64,000 nt of DNA from Hyphomicrobiales bacterium. GTDB lineage: Bacteria; Pseudomonadota; Alphaproteobacteria; Rhizobiales; Rhizobiaceae. The notes below the pieces were generated by a model that worked only from the letters and a program-made list of their open reading frames with translations, was not told where the DNA came from and did no database searches. Both the position numbers and the translations under genes were made by a program. The DNA lies in contig UCCA01000004.1 in NCBI GenBank assembly GCA_900470805.1, forward strand, positions 34,453 to 98,452, in the 5' to 3' direction. This document shows positions 54,723-64,000 of this stretch, piece by piece. Numbering within the stretch: position 1 is the stretch's first letter; each line of letters opens with the position of its first letter.

Positions 54723-55871
54723 ATGAAGATCACCAAGCTCACCACCTACATCGTTCCACCGCGCTGGCTGTTCCTGAAGATCGAGACCGACGAGGGCATC
54801 GTCGGCTGGGGCGAGCCGGTCGTCGAGGGCCGGGCGTTGACCGTCCAGGCCGCCGTCCACGAGCTCGAGGACTACCTGATCGGCAAGGACCCGTTCCTGA
54901 TCGAGGACCACTGGAACGTCATGTATCGCGGCGGCTTCTATCGCGGTGGCGCCATCCACATGAGCGCGATCTCGGGCATCGACCAGGCACTGTGGGACAT
55001 CAAGGGCAAGGCGCTCGGCCAGCCGATCCATTCGCTGCTCGGCGGCCAGGTGCGTGACAAGATCAAGGTCTATTCCTGGATCGGCGGCGACCGCCCCTCC
55101 GACGTCGCCAACAATGCTCGCGAGGTCGTCTCCCGCGGCTTCAAGGCGATCAAGCTCAACGGCTGCGAGGAAATGCAGATCGTCGACACCTACGACAAGG
55201 TGGAGAAGGCGGTCGAGACCATCGCCACAATCCGCGAGGCGATCGGCCCCTATATCGGCATCGGCGTCGATTTCCACGGCCGCGTCCACAAGCCGATGGC
55301 CAAGGTTCTCGCCAAGGAGCTCGAACCCTACAAGCTGCTGTTCATCGAGGAGCCGGTTCTGTCGGAAAACCACGAAGCGCTGAAGGAGATTGCCAACCAC
55401 TCCTCGACGCCGATCGCGCTCGGGGAACGGCTGTTCTCGCGTTGGGATTTCAAGCGCATCCTGTCGGAAGGCTATGTCGACATCCTGCAGCCCGACCTCA
55501 GCCACGCCGGCGGTATCACCGAGTGCCGCAAGATCGCCACCATGGCGGAAGCCTATGACGTCGCGCTCGCCCCGCATTGCCCGCTCGGCCCGATCGCGCT
55601 GGCCGCCTGCCTGCAGGTCGATGCCGTCAGCTACAACGCCTTCATCCAGGAACAGAGCCTCGGCATCCACTACAACAAGGGAAATGACATCCTCGACTAC
55701 ATCTCCAACAAGGAGGTGTTCCACTACGCCGACGGTTTCGTCAGCATCCCCCAAGGGCCGGGTCTCGGCATCGAGGTGGACGAGGCATACGTCATCGAAA
55801 AGGCCAAGGAAGGCCACCGCTGGCGCAACCCGATCTGGCGCCACGAGGACGGCAGCGTCGCCGAATGGTAG
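54723..55871 (+). CDS. dgoD: D-galactonate dehydratase
   Basis: The 382-residue enolase-superfamily enzyme has the same length as E. coli DgoD, and all catalytic residues fall at the same numbers: Asp183 and His185 (VDFHGR), Glu209 (FIEEP), Glu235 (LGERLF), His285 (PHCPLG) and Glu310. It removes water from D-galactonate to give 2-keto-3-deoxy-D-galactonate. The start at 54723 follows AAAGAGGAAA. No kinase (DgoK) or aldolase (DgoA) gene is in the window. Confidence 0.93.
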   Translation: MKITKLTTYIVPPRWLFLKIETDEGIVGWGEPVVEGRALTVQAAVHELEDYLIGKDPFLIEDHWNVMYRGGFYRGGAIHMSAISGIDQALWDIKGKALGQPIHSLLGGQVRDKIKVYSWIGGDRPSDVANNAREVVSRGFKAIKLNGCEEMQIVDTYDKVEKAVETIATIREAIGPYIGIGVDFHGRVHKPMAKVLAKELEPYKLLFIEEPVLSENHEALKEIANHSSTPIALGERLFSRWDFKRILSEGYVDILQPDLSHAGGITECRKIATMAEAYDVALAPHCPLGPIALAACLQVDAVSYNAFIQEQSLGIHYNKGNDILDYISNKEVFHYADGFVSIPQGPGLGIEVDEAYVIEKAKEGHRWRNPIWRHEDGSVAEW

Positions 55872-55900
55872 GTTGCCAGTACTAATGAATTCAACGGGAC

Positions 55901-55930
55901 AAGGGGTCGTGGATACGGCCCCTTTTCTTT
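55901..55930 (+). terminator. Intrinsic terminator of dgoD
   Basis: AAGGGGTCGT and ACGGCCCCTT pair (one G-T) and are followed by TTCTTTT. Confidence 0.8.
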
Positions 55931-56123
55931 TGCGGCAACGCCGGTAATATAGCCATACATCTATATGTCATTCATCAAACCGCATTGCCTGAAACGCATA
56001 TGACGGGACACAGGATGCTCGTTCGCTTCCGGCACCCCCTGACCCCTTCCTTCTTCGTATCCCCCTCAGTCCACTGATCCCTGCCCATTCCCCCTGCATG
56101 TCAGCTACAGAGAGAGTGTCGCT

Positions 56124-57299
56124 ATGTTTTCGCAAAAACGTCTTGCTCTGCCCGGTCGCATCGTCCTGCCCTTGGCCATTGCGGCCGCAGTCACCACTGC
56201 CAGCCCTGCCGCCGCTCACGTCAAATGGTTCGCTCCCTACATCGTCGGCGCCGCACCAAAGCCGGTGGGCTACACCCTGCACGACGGCTGGTTCTGGCTC
56301 GGCATCGCGCTTGTGCTCGCCTTCTTCCTCATTTTCGGGATGATCGAACGCAGCCCGCTCGGCACCCGTCTGCTCGACATGCTGGATACAGGTACCCGAC
56401 TTCTATGGGAGCGCATCGACGACTATATGCGCGCCCTGATCGCAGCCTTCTTCGTCGCCATCTTCTCGGTCGGCGGCATCTACCTGACACCGGACCTGAA
56501 GACGCCGGCCGAATGGGTCTCGTGGATGCAGTTGCTGATTGCCGCGCTGATCTTCTGGCGTGCGACGATGCCGATCGCAGGCGTGGGCATTATCGCGCTC
56601 TGGCTGCTGGCGTTGCGCGACTACGATTTGTTCCATCTCTTTGACTATCTCGCCCTTGGCGTCGGCGTCGCCGGCTATCTCATCACCGCCGGTTCCAGGC
56701 GCGAGACCTGGCAGGCCCACCGCTTCGAGATCCTGCGATGGGGGCTTTCCATCGCGCTCATGTGGTCGAGCCTGGAAAAATTCGCCTATCCCGAATGGTT
56801 CTATCCCCTTGTCATCGAGCGGCCGTTCCTGACCTTCGGCCTGCCCCGCGACGCTTTCATTCCGATGGCCGGCGTCGCCGAATTCACCATGGGCTTCGGC
56901 ATGCTCTGGACACCGCTGATCCGCCGTCTCTCGGCCATCGCCCTCTTCGTGATCTTCACCGCCGCCGTCTGGCCCTTCGGCCGCATCGAGATCATCGGCC
57001 ATGGGCTGATCATGGCGATCCTGCTGGCCGTCGCCGCCGACCACAGCCGCGATAGCCACGTGCTAAGCCGCTTCAAGAGCCTGCCCCGCAACATTCCCGT
57101 CGGCCTCGTCTGCGCCCTTGCGCTGTTCGTCTCTTCCTACTGGGGCATGCACGTGGCCTTCTACGGCCCCAATGGCCATGTCGGCCCGGCCACGGCCGAT
57201 CGATCCACCCATTCGCACAATCCGGAACAGCCGCACGGGCCTGAAGCGGAGGGCGGCATCGGCGCGCCGCCGACACGCGGAACGGATGTGGTGGACTAA
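56124..57299 (+). CDS. Polytopic membrane protein with DoxX-like C-terminal half
   Basis: The 391-residue protein has a signal peptide-like start (IVLPLAIAAAVTTASPAAAHVKWF), then a first helix pair (about 52-74 and 98-120) and a run of helices to about residue 345. The part around residues 215-300 (KFAYPEWFYPLVIERPFLTF and AEFTMGFGMLWTP) recalls DoxX-type quinone-linked proteins. The tail is rich in His, Pro and Gly (DRSTHSHNPEQPHGPEAEGG). The function is unknown. GAGAGAGTG precedes the ATG. It may share a transcript with the SDR 64 bp downstream. Confidence 0.7.
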   Translation: MFSQKRLALPGRIVLPLAIAAAVTTASPAAAHVKWFAPYIVGAAPKPVGYTLHDGWFWLGIALVLAFFLIFGMIERSPLGTRLLDMLDTGTRLLWERIDDYMRALIAAFFVAIFSVGGIYLTPDLKTPAEWVSWMQLLIAALIFWRATMPIAGVGIIALWLLALRDYDLFHLFDYLALGVGVAGYLITAGSRRETWQAHRFEILRWGLSIALMWSSLEKFAYPEWFYPLVIERPFLTFGLPRDAFIPMAGVAEFTMGFGMLWTPLIRRLSAIALFVIFTAAVWPFGRIEIIGHGLIMAILLAVAADHSRDSHVLSRFKSLPRNIPVGLVCALALFVSSYWGMHVAFYGPNGHVGPATADRSTHSHNPEQPHGPEAEGGIGAPPTRGTDVVD

Positions 57300-57363
57300 C
57301 CTCTCTGGAACCAAGCCCACCGCCAGACATTGCCCCATGGTCCACCGCAACGAGGAGCAGACC

Positions 57364-58146
57364 ATGGAACTTCAGGGCAAGATCGCATTGGTGACGGGCG
57401 CCGGATCCGGCATCGGCAAGGCAACCGCGCTTGCGCTGGCGGCCGAAGGCGCAAAGGTCGCAGCGCTGAGCCGGACCGAGAGCGAAGTGGCAGAAACGCG
57501 CGACGAGATCGCAGCCGCCGGCGGCGAGGCAATCGCGCTGACGGCGGATACCAGCGACGAAGGCCAGATGCGCCGCGCCGTCGACACGCTTGTCTCCACC
57601 TTCGGCGGTCTCGACATCGTCGTCGCCAATGCCGGCATAAACGGCGTATGGGCGCCTATCGACGACCTCAAGCCGGACGAATGGGACAAGACCATCGCCA
57701 TCAACCTGCGCGGCACCTACATGACGCTGCATCTCACCGTGCCGCACCTGAAATCGTCGGGCGGCGGATCGATCGTTGTGGTCTCGTCGATCAACGGCAC
57801 CCGAACCTTCACCACCCCGGGCGCCACTGCCTATACGGCGACCAAGGCCGGCCAAGTGGCGATGGTGCAGCAGCTGGCGCTCGAGCTCGGCAAGCATCGC
57901 GTCCGCGTCAACGCCGTCTGTCCCGGCGCCATCGACACCGATATCGACGACAACACCAGCGCCCGCCATCGCCAGGAAGCGGAAATCCCCGTGGTCTGGC
58001 CGGATGGCGAAATCCCGATCACCGGCGGCAAGGCAGGCCATAGCGAGGATGTCGCCGAAACCATCCTGTTCCTCGCCAGCGATCGCGCCCGCCACATCAC
58101 CGGCACGCCGGTCTGGGTCGATGGCGGACAGGGACTGCTGCGCTGA
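57364..58146 (+). CDS. SDR family oxidoreductase
   Basis: The 260-residue dehydrogenase has the cofactor motif VTGAGSGIGKATALA near residue 10, NAG near 87, and the catalytic Ser (VVSSINGTR) and YTATKAG with Tyr/Lys near 155. Its substrate cannot be told. It is followed, on the other strand, by adenylate cyclase 2, and lies between dgoD and the lactonase/GH2 genes, so a role in sugar oxidation is possible. GAGGAGCAGACC precedes the ATG. Confidence 0.85.
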   Translation: MELQGKIALVTGAGSGIGKATALALAAEGAKVAALSRTESEVAETRDEIAAAGGEAIALTADTSDEGQMRRAVDTLVSTFGGLDIVVANAGINGVWAPIDDLKPDEWDKTIAINLRGTYMTLHLTVPHLKSSGGGSIVVVSSINGTRTFTTPGATAYTATKAGQVAMVQQLALELGKHRVRVNAVCPGAIDTDIDDNTSARHRQEAEIPVVWPDGEIPITGGKAGHSEDVAETILFLASDRARHITGTPVWVDGGQGLLR

Positions 58147-59367
<1,221 letters not shown>

Positions 59368-59620
59368 GCCAAATTCACCTTGCCTGATACGCAACCCATA
59401 TCGCGATTTTGCTTTCGAAGGAACGACAAACCGCGCGCTGACACCCCCGAATATGTAGGGCGCAACGATCACGGCAGCCAACGCAAATAGCCGCCGGCTG
59501 CGCGCTCGCGTGCCACGCCGAAAAAATGCCGGAGCCCGATCCTTTTGCCAGATAGGGCTCTGGCACGCTCCGCCGTTTACGTTTACGAAGGAGATCAAAT
59601 CGCTTTGGGAGGAGCAGCTG

Positions 59621-60532
59621 GTGTCGCAAGATGCGCTTTACGAAATCCGTGACGACCGTTTTCACAGCCTGATCGCCGGCAGCGCCAGGCTCGAAGAGCT
59701 CTATTCCGGATGCCGTTGGAGCGAGGGCCCCGTCTGGTTTTCCGATCTGAATTGCCTGCTCTGGAGCGACATTCCCAACGAGCGCATGATGCGCTGGGTT
59801 CCCGATGGCGGCGTATCGGTCTTTCGCGCCGCGTCGAACTACGTCAACGGCAACACCCGCGACCGCCAGGGCCGATTGGTCTCCTGTGAGCACGGCGGAC
59901 GCCGCGTCACCCGCACCGAGCCGGACGGCCGCATCACCGTTCTTGCCGACAAGTATCAGGGCAAGCGGCTGAATTCACCCAACGATGTCGTCGTCCGCTC
60001 GGACGGATCGATATGGTTCACCGATCCGAGCTACGGCATCATGTCCGACTATGAAGGCCACAAGGCCGAGCCGGAACAGCAGAGCCGCAACGTCTACCGC
60101 ATCGACGCCGGAACCGGAGAGGTCGAGGCTGTCGTAACCGATTTCATCCAGCCGAACGGCCTTGCCTTCTCGCCCGACGAAAAGCAGCTCTATATCGCCG
60201 ACTCCGGTTCATCGAAGCACGACTTCCCCCGCCACATCCGTGTCTTCGACGTGATCGACGACCGCACGCTGGCCGACAAGGGGTACTTCTGCTCGATCGA
60301 CACCGGCAACCCAGACGGCTTCCGCTTCGACATCTCGGGCAATCTCTGGAGCAGCGCCGCCGACGGCATCCACTGCTTTGCGCCTGACGGCACGCTGCTA
60401 GGAAAAATCAAGGTGCCGCAGACGGTCTCCAACCTCACATTCGGCGGCCCGAAGAAGAACCGCCTGTTCATAACCGCGACGCAATCGGTCTACGCCATTT
60501 ACACGACGACCAACGGCGCCCAGTACCCGTAA
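59621..60532 (+). CDS. SMP-30/gluconolactonase family lactonase
   Basis: The 303-residue beta-propeller enzyme has ELYSGCRWSEGPVWFSDLNC near residue 20 (metal Glu in SEGPVW), GKRLNSPNDVVVRSDGSIWF near 120 (metal Asn) and LYIADSG near 190 (metal Asp). It opens aldonolactones such as glucono- or galactonolactone. The GTG start at 59621 has a strong GGGAGGAGC and gives the family's usual N-terminus; an ATG-started longer frame from 59510 reads as non-homologous. It is divergent from cyclase 2 and upstream of the GH2 gene. Confidence 0.88.
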   Translation: MSQDALYEIRDDRFHSLIAGSARLEELYSGCRWSEGPVWFSDLNCLLWSDIPNERMMRWVPDGGVSVFRAASNYVNGNTRDRQGRLVSCEHGGRRVTRTEPDGRITVLADKYQGKRLNSPNDVVVRSDGSIWFTDPSYGIMSDYEGHKAEPEQQSRNVYRIDAGTGEVEAVVTDFIQPNGLAFSPDEKQLYIADSGSSKHDFPRHIRVFDVIDDRTLADKGYFCSIDTGNPDGFRFDISGNLWSSAADGIHCFAPDGTLLGKIKVPQTVSNLTFGGPKKNRLFITATQSVYAIYTTTNGAQYP

Positions 60533-60543
60533 GCCATTGCTGA

Positions 60544-60569
60544 CAGAGACCGTTCGCGTCCGGTCTCTG
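60544..60569 (+). terminator. Hairpin after the lactonase gene
   Basis: CAGAGACCG and CGGTCTCTG form a perfect 9-bp stem around TTCGCGTC, 12 bp after the stop. There is no T-run, so termination would be weak and read-through into the GH2 gene is possible. Confidence 0.5.
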
Positions 60570-60679
60570 CCCATTGTCACGCCGACAGCATTTTCAGGAG
60601 GACAGATTGATGTTCGATTTCTCACGCGCCAGCGAGGCCCTTTTCATCCCTCACACTATCCCTGCAGCGAGAGCCTGAC

Positions 60680-62923
60680 ATGCGTTCGATCGTTCCCTAC
60701 AATGAATCCTGGGCCTTCCACCAAGGCACCGCTCAGCATCTTCTGCGCGATTTCGACGGCCGCATCACCGTCAGCCTGCCGCACACGGCGGTGGAATTGC
60801 CATTCAACTATTTCGACGAAACCAGCTATCAGCGCGCCTTCACCTACCAGAAGCTGCTGCGCTGGATGCCGGAATTCCAGGGCCGCGAAGTCTCGCTGGT
60901 GTTCGATGCCGCCATGGCGGACGCCGTCGTCTATCTCAACGGCGTCGAGATCGTCGCCCACAAGGATGGCTACACCCCGTTCGAGGCGCGCCTCACCGAT
61001 GGACTTCAGCGCGGCGACAATCTGATCACAGTCACCATCGACGGCAGCGAAAACCCCGAGATCCCGCCCTTCGGCGGCGCCATTGATTATCTGACCTACG
61101 CCGGCATCTACCGTGCGGTCTGGCTGAAGGTCACAGACGCGGTGTCGATCGGCAATCTCAAGATCGAGACATCGGACGTCCTGGCAGAGGAGAAGTCGGC
61201 GTCCGTCCGCGTCGATCTTTCCAATCCTCGGGCCGTCGATTTCTTCGGGACGCTAACAGCATCGCTCTGCGATATCGACGGCAATGTGCTGGCAACAGCC
61301 TCGGCCGAGACGACAGGCGACGATGGGGTACTTTCGTTCCGCGGTCTAAGCGGCATTGCGCTCTGGGACATAGCCAACCCGGAACTCTATCAGATCACCG
61401 TCGAGCTGAAGACCAGCCACGGCGCCGACAGGCTGACCACGCAGTTCGGCTTCCGCACCGCCGAGTTCACGCCGGAAGGCTTCCTGCTCAATGGCAAGCC
61501 GCTGAAGCTGCGCGGGCTCAACCGCCACCAATCCTTCCCCTATGTGGGCTATGCCGCTGGCCGTTCCGCCCAGGAACGCGACGCCGACATCATGAAATCC
61601 GTGCTGAAGTGCAACATGGTCCGCACCTCGCACTACCCGCAGTCGAAATGGTTCCTCGACCGCTGCGACCGCATCGGCCTGCTGGTGTTCGAGGAAATCC
61701 CCGGCTGGCAGCACATCGGCGACCAGGAATGGCAGCACGAATCGATCCGCAACGTTCGCCGCATGATCGAACGTGACTGGAACCATCCGTCGATCGTCAT
61801 CTGGGGCGTTCGCATCAACGAATCGCAGGACAATCATCCCTTCTACGCCGAGACCAATCGACTTGCCCGCGAACTCGACCCGACCCGCCAGACCGGCGGC
61901 GTTCGCTACATCACCGACAGCGAGCTGCTCGAAGACGTCTACACGATGAACGACTTCATCCTCGGCAACGAGGAACTGCCAGGCGTCAACCGCCCGCGCA
62001 CGGCGTTGCGCCCACAACAGGAGAGCACCGGGCTCGCACGCAAGGTGCCCTACATGATCACCGAGTTCGGCGGGCACATGTACCCGACCAAGATCTACGA
62101 CCAGGAAGCGCGCCAGGCCGAACACGTCCGCCGACACCTGGAAGTGCTGAACGCCGCCTATGGCGATCCCGATATCTCGGGCGCCATAGGCTGGTGCATG
62201 TTCGACTACAACACCCACAAGGATTTCGGCTCCGGCGACCGCATCTGCTACCACGGCGTCCTCGATATGTTCCGCGAACCGAAATTCGCCGCTTACGTCT
62301 ATATGAGCCAGTGCGAACCGTCGGACGAGGTCGTCATGAAGCCGGTGACCTTCTGGGCGCGCGGCGAGCGCAACATCGGCGGCGTGTTGCCGCTGATCGT
62401 GCTGACCAATTGCGACGAGGTCGAACTGACCTACGGAAGCGTCACCAAGCGCGTCGGTCCCGACTACGAGAACTTCCCGCATCTGCCGCACCCGCCCGTC
62501 GTCTTCGACCACAGGCATTTTACCGCGGACGAACTCGGCCTGTGGGGCATGAAGTGGATCGACGGCAGCTTTACCGGCTATGTCGATGGTGTGCCGGTCG
62601 CCAATCTGACGCTGGTCGCCGATCCGCTGCCGACCACGCTGGAGATTATGGCCGACGCGAGCCGGCTGAAGGCCCGCGAGCGCGACACCACCCGCGTCAT
62701 CCTGCGCGCGCTCGACCAAGAGGGCCAGCGCCTGCCGTTCCTGAACGAGACAATTTCGCTCAGCATCACCGGCCCGGCGAAGATCATCGGCCCGGCGGCG
62801 ATCCCGCTGCAGGGCGGAACCGCCGGTTTCTGGATCGAGACCACGGGTCTCACCGGCAATATCACGCTTCGGGCGACCGGCGCCCGCTTTGCGGCCGTCA
62901 CGCTCGAGATGGCAGCGGTCTGA
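60680..62923 (+). CDS. Glycoside hydrolase family 2 (beta-galactosidase/glucuronidase type)
   Basis: The 747-residue enzyme has the GH2 order: jelly-roll sugar-binding domain (about 40-150), Ig-like domain (about 155-260) and TIM barrel (about 262-560), then further beta domains. The acid/base is Glu381 in IWGVRINESQDN and the nucleophile is Glu462 in YMITEFGGH. No signal peptide is seen, so it acts in the cytoplasm on imported glycosides. The specificity is not clear. The lactonase gene ends 147 bp upstream on the same strand, so the two may be co-transcribed. Confidence 0.92.
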   Translation: MRSIVPYNESWAFHQGTAQHLLRDFDGRITVSLPHTAVELPFNYFDETSYQRAFTYQKLLRWMPEFQGREVSLVFDAAMADAVVYLNGVEIVAHKDGYTPFEARLTDGLQRGDNLITVTIDGSENPEIPPFGGAIDYLTYAGIYRAVWLKVTDAVSIGNLKIETSDVLAEEKSASVRVDLSNPRAVDFFGTLTASLCDIDGNVLATASAETTGDDGVLSFRGLSGIALWDIANPELYQITVELKTSHGADRLTTQFGFRTAEFTPEGFLLNGKPLKLRGLNRHQSFPYVGYAAGRSAQERDADIMKSVLKCNMVRTSHYPQSKWFLDRCDRIGLLVFEEIPGWQHIGDQEWQHESIRNVRRMIERDWNHPSIVIWGVRINESQDNHPFYAETNRLARELDPTRQTGGVRYITDSELLEDVYTMNDFILGNEELPGVNRPRTALRPQQESTGLARKVPYMITEFGGHMYPTKIYDQEARQAEHVRRHLEVLNAAYGDPDISGAIGWCMFDYNTHKDFGSGDRICYHGVLDMFREPKFAAYVYMSQCEPSDEVVMKPVTFWARGERNIGGVLPLIVLTNCDEVELTYGSVTKRVGPDYENFPHLPHPPVVFDHRHFTADELGLWGMKWIDGSFTGYVDGVPVANLTLVADPLPTTLEIMADASRLKARERDTTRVILRALDQEGQRLPFLNETISLSITGPAKIIGPAAIPLQGGTAGFWIETTGLTGNITLRATGARFAAVTLEMAAV

Positions 62924-62933
62924 AACCGGCAGA

Positions 62934-62960
62934 GGGCGGCTCCGCTTGAGCCGCCCCGTT
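62934..62960 (+). terminator. Terminator of the GH2 gene
   Basis: GGGCGGCTC and GAGCCGCCC pair around a CGCTT loop, followed by CGTTTAATG. It lies 11 bp after the stop codon. The rest of the 272-bp gap to 63195 shows a GAAAACGTTTC block at 62965-62975 and no convincing gene. Confidence 0.65.
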
Positions 62961-63195
62961 TAATGAAAACGTTTCTGTTGGCTCAATCGGGATCGAATGG
63001 TCGCTGGCCGGCCCGCGCTGTGACACCGCCTGAGGCCAACTCAGCCGTGCGACGCTCCATCGCCTCAGATTGAGCCCATACGCGCCATCATCTGCAGGCC
63101 TATTTCGCCAGATCAGCAGGCAGCCATTGAATTGCAAGCCAATTCTTGCAGCGACCCCGCGTGTCGATCGCGAGAAACCCTGCGCGGCCAACGCA

Positions 63196-63855
63196 TCAGC
63201 GATTGCCGGCCAACTGTCCCGAACCCAAGCCATCGGTCCATAGCTTCACACGCCCCGCCATGGTTGCCATGTGGTCCGCTGCCGAGAAGCCGGAGATCGC
63301 CTTGCGCGGCTTCAGGTCGTGGTCACCATCCTCGAGCCAGACGATGTCGATGCGGTCGGAAAGCGCATAGGCCGCAACCTCTTCCCTCGTGCCGAATGCA
63401 TCGCGTGTTCCCTGACAGATCAGCGTCGGCGTTTGCAGCCGCTCGAGATGCGCCGTGCGCAATCGTTCCGGCTTGCCGATCGGGTGGAAGGGATAGCCGA
63501 GGCAAAGCAGCCCGGAGATCTCGCCGCCGCGATGCAGATCGTCCGCCACCATGCTGGCGATGCGCCCGCCCATCGACTTGCCGCCGATGACGAGCGTCCC
63601 GCCCGAGATCGCCCGCACCGCCGCCAGATACTCAGGCACCAGCGTTTCCGCCCGCGGCGGCGGCGGTCGCCGGTCCGATCGCCGACGCTCGGCCATGTAG
63701 TCGAACTCGAACCGCGCCACCCGCAAGCCGACGGCAGCCAGCGCTTCCGCCGAGCGCGCCATGGCAGGCGCATCCATTGCACCGCCGGCGCCATGCGCGA
63801 GAAGCACGGTGACGGTCGCATCGTCGGGGCCGGTGATCAGAAACGGAATGGTCAT
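63196..63855 (-). CDS. Alpha/beta hydrolase (KANL3/Tex30-like)
   Basis: The 219-residue protein has LLAHGAGGAMDAP near residue 18 (oxyanion loop), the nucleophile Ser94 in GGKSMGGRIAS, the acid near GTRDAFG (about 155) and the catalytic His in GDHDLKP (about 182). It fits the dienelactone hydrolase/Tex30-like group of small esterases; the substrate is unknown. The start MTIPFLITG at 63855 suits the family, though an earlier ATG at 63882 is possible. Confidence 0.82.
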   Translation of the reverse strand: MTIPFLITGPDDATVTVLLAHGAGGAMDAPAMARSAEALAAVGLRVARFEFDYMAERRRSDRRPPPPRAETLVPEYLAAVRAISGGTLVIGGKSMGGRIASMVADDLHRGGEISGLLCLGYPFHPIGKPERLRTAHLERLQTPTLICQGTRDAFGTREEVAAYALSDRIDIVWLEDGDHDLKPRKAISGFSAADHMATMAGRVKLWTDGLGSGQLAGNR

Positions 63856-63934
63856 GCCTGTGGTTCTATACAACCGCGACATGGAAGACGAGTGCGGCGT
63901 GGCGCGCGGGCGGCACTTCACGGCGCTACAGAAA

Positions 63935-63964
63935 CGCCAAAAGCCCGCCAGAGCGGGTTTTATG
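63935..63964. terminator. Bidirectional terminator at the right edge
   Basis: AAAAG-CCCGC-CAGA-GCGGG-TTTTA is a compact hairpin with A and T runs on either side. On the minus strand it would end a gene lying to the right of the window. Confidence 0.6.
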
Positions 63965-64000
63965 GTTTGAGCGGATTGAGTGTTTTATGTTTGAGTTTGG

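Noticed and set aside
54417..55844. Open frame of 475 codons on the minus strand
   Set aside because: It is antisense to dgoD, which has all its catalytic residues.
62898..63233. 111-codon minus-strand frame between GH2 and the hydrolase
   Set aside because: It overlaps the start-distal end of the hydrolase gene and the GH2 terminator, and its sequence is not recognisable.

Overview
The window is a GC-rich stretch of ordinary alphaproteobacterial chromosome, most likely from the family Rhizobiaceae (Rhizobium/Agrobacterium/Ensifer type). The signs are gene content (smo/mtl polyol operon, DUF3422, paired class III adenylate cyclases, rhizobial-style SorC and RpiR regulators), an EcfG-like general stress promoter, and several copies of the large palindromic intergenic repeats (RIME-like) typical of this family. 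I see no prophage, insertion sequence, CRISPR array, rRNA or tRNA gene. Nearly all of the DNA is explained by about 57 protein genes.

Layout. 0-3.9 kb: an EmrAB-type drug efflux pair and a divergent TetR regulator with two matching operators. 4-10 kb: TerC membrane protein with a structured leader, glutathione peroxidase, DUF4239 and MFS membrane proteins, two tiny genes, and an SLC13-type transporter with TrkA-C domains. 10.2-13.4 kb: gltX and lysS. 13.6-21.2 kb: a hypothetical anchored protein, a LysR regulator and a full ydcSTUV-patD operon (putrescine-type ABC importer plus gamma-aminobutyraldehyde dehydrogenase). 21.2-24.1 kb: GFA-family protein, DUF1328 protein behind an EcfG-like promoter, adenylate cyclase 1 and DUF1345. 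24.1-28.5 kb: a sugar-acid SDR and a divergent lactonase-like amidohydrolase, transaldolase, and a SorC regulator. 28.5-35 kb: DoxX-like protein, DUF3422, PPK2 polyphosphate kinase, an Ada-like methyltransferase, DUF2244, endonuclease III and a CysZ-like protein.

35.1-45.2 kb holds a polyol catabolic cluster: RpiR regulator, then on the minus strand SorC regulator - smoE - smoF - smoG - smoK - mtlK - HAD phosphatase - FGGY kinase. A near-ideal palindrome sits over the SorC stop codon, upstream of smoE, and a terminator-like attenuator follows smoE. 45.4-48.4 kb: a two-component system and a ROK sugar kinase. 48.6-53.6 kb: a TetR-RND efflux operon with a long palindromic operator. 53.8-63.9 kb: osmC, a probable GntR regulator remnant, dgoD (galactonate dehydratase), a polytopic membrane protein, an SDR, adenylate cyclase 2, a gluconolactonase-like lactonase, a GH2 beta-galactosidase-type hydrolase and an alpha/beta hydrolase. 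The GH2, lactonase, SDR and DgoD together could form most of an oxidative galactoside route, though they are not one operon.

No clearly new multi-gene system was found. The best leads are regulatory: the terC leader that pairs with its own ribosome binding site, the smo operator and attenuator, the LysR and TetR palindromes, and the contrast between the two adenylate cyclases (K/D versus K/T substrate residues, the latter a mark of class IIIb enzymes).
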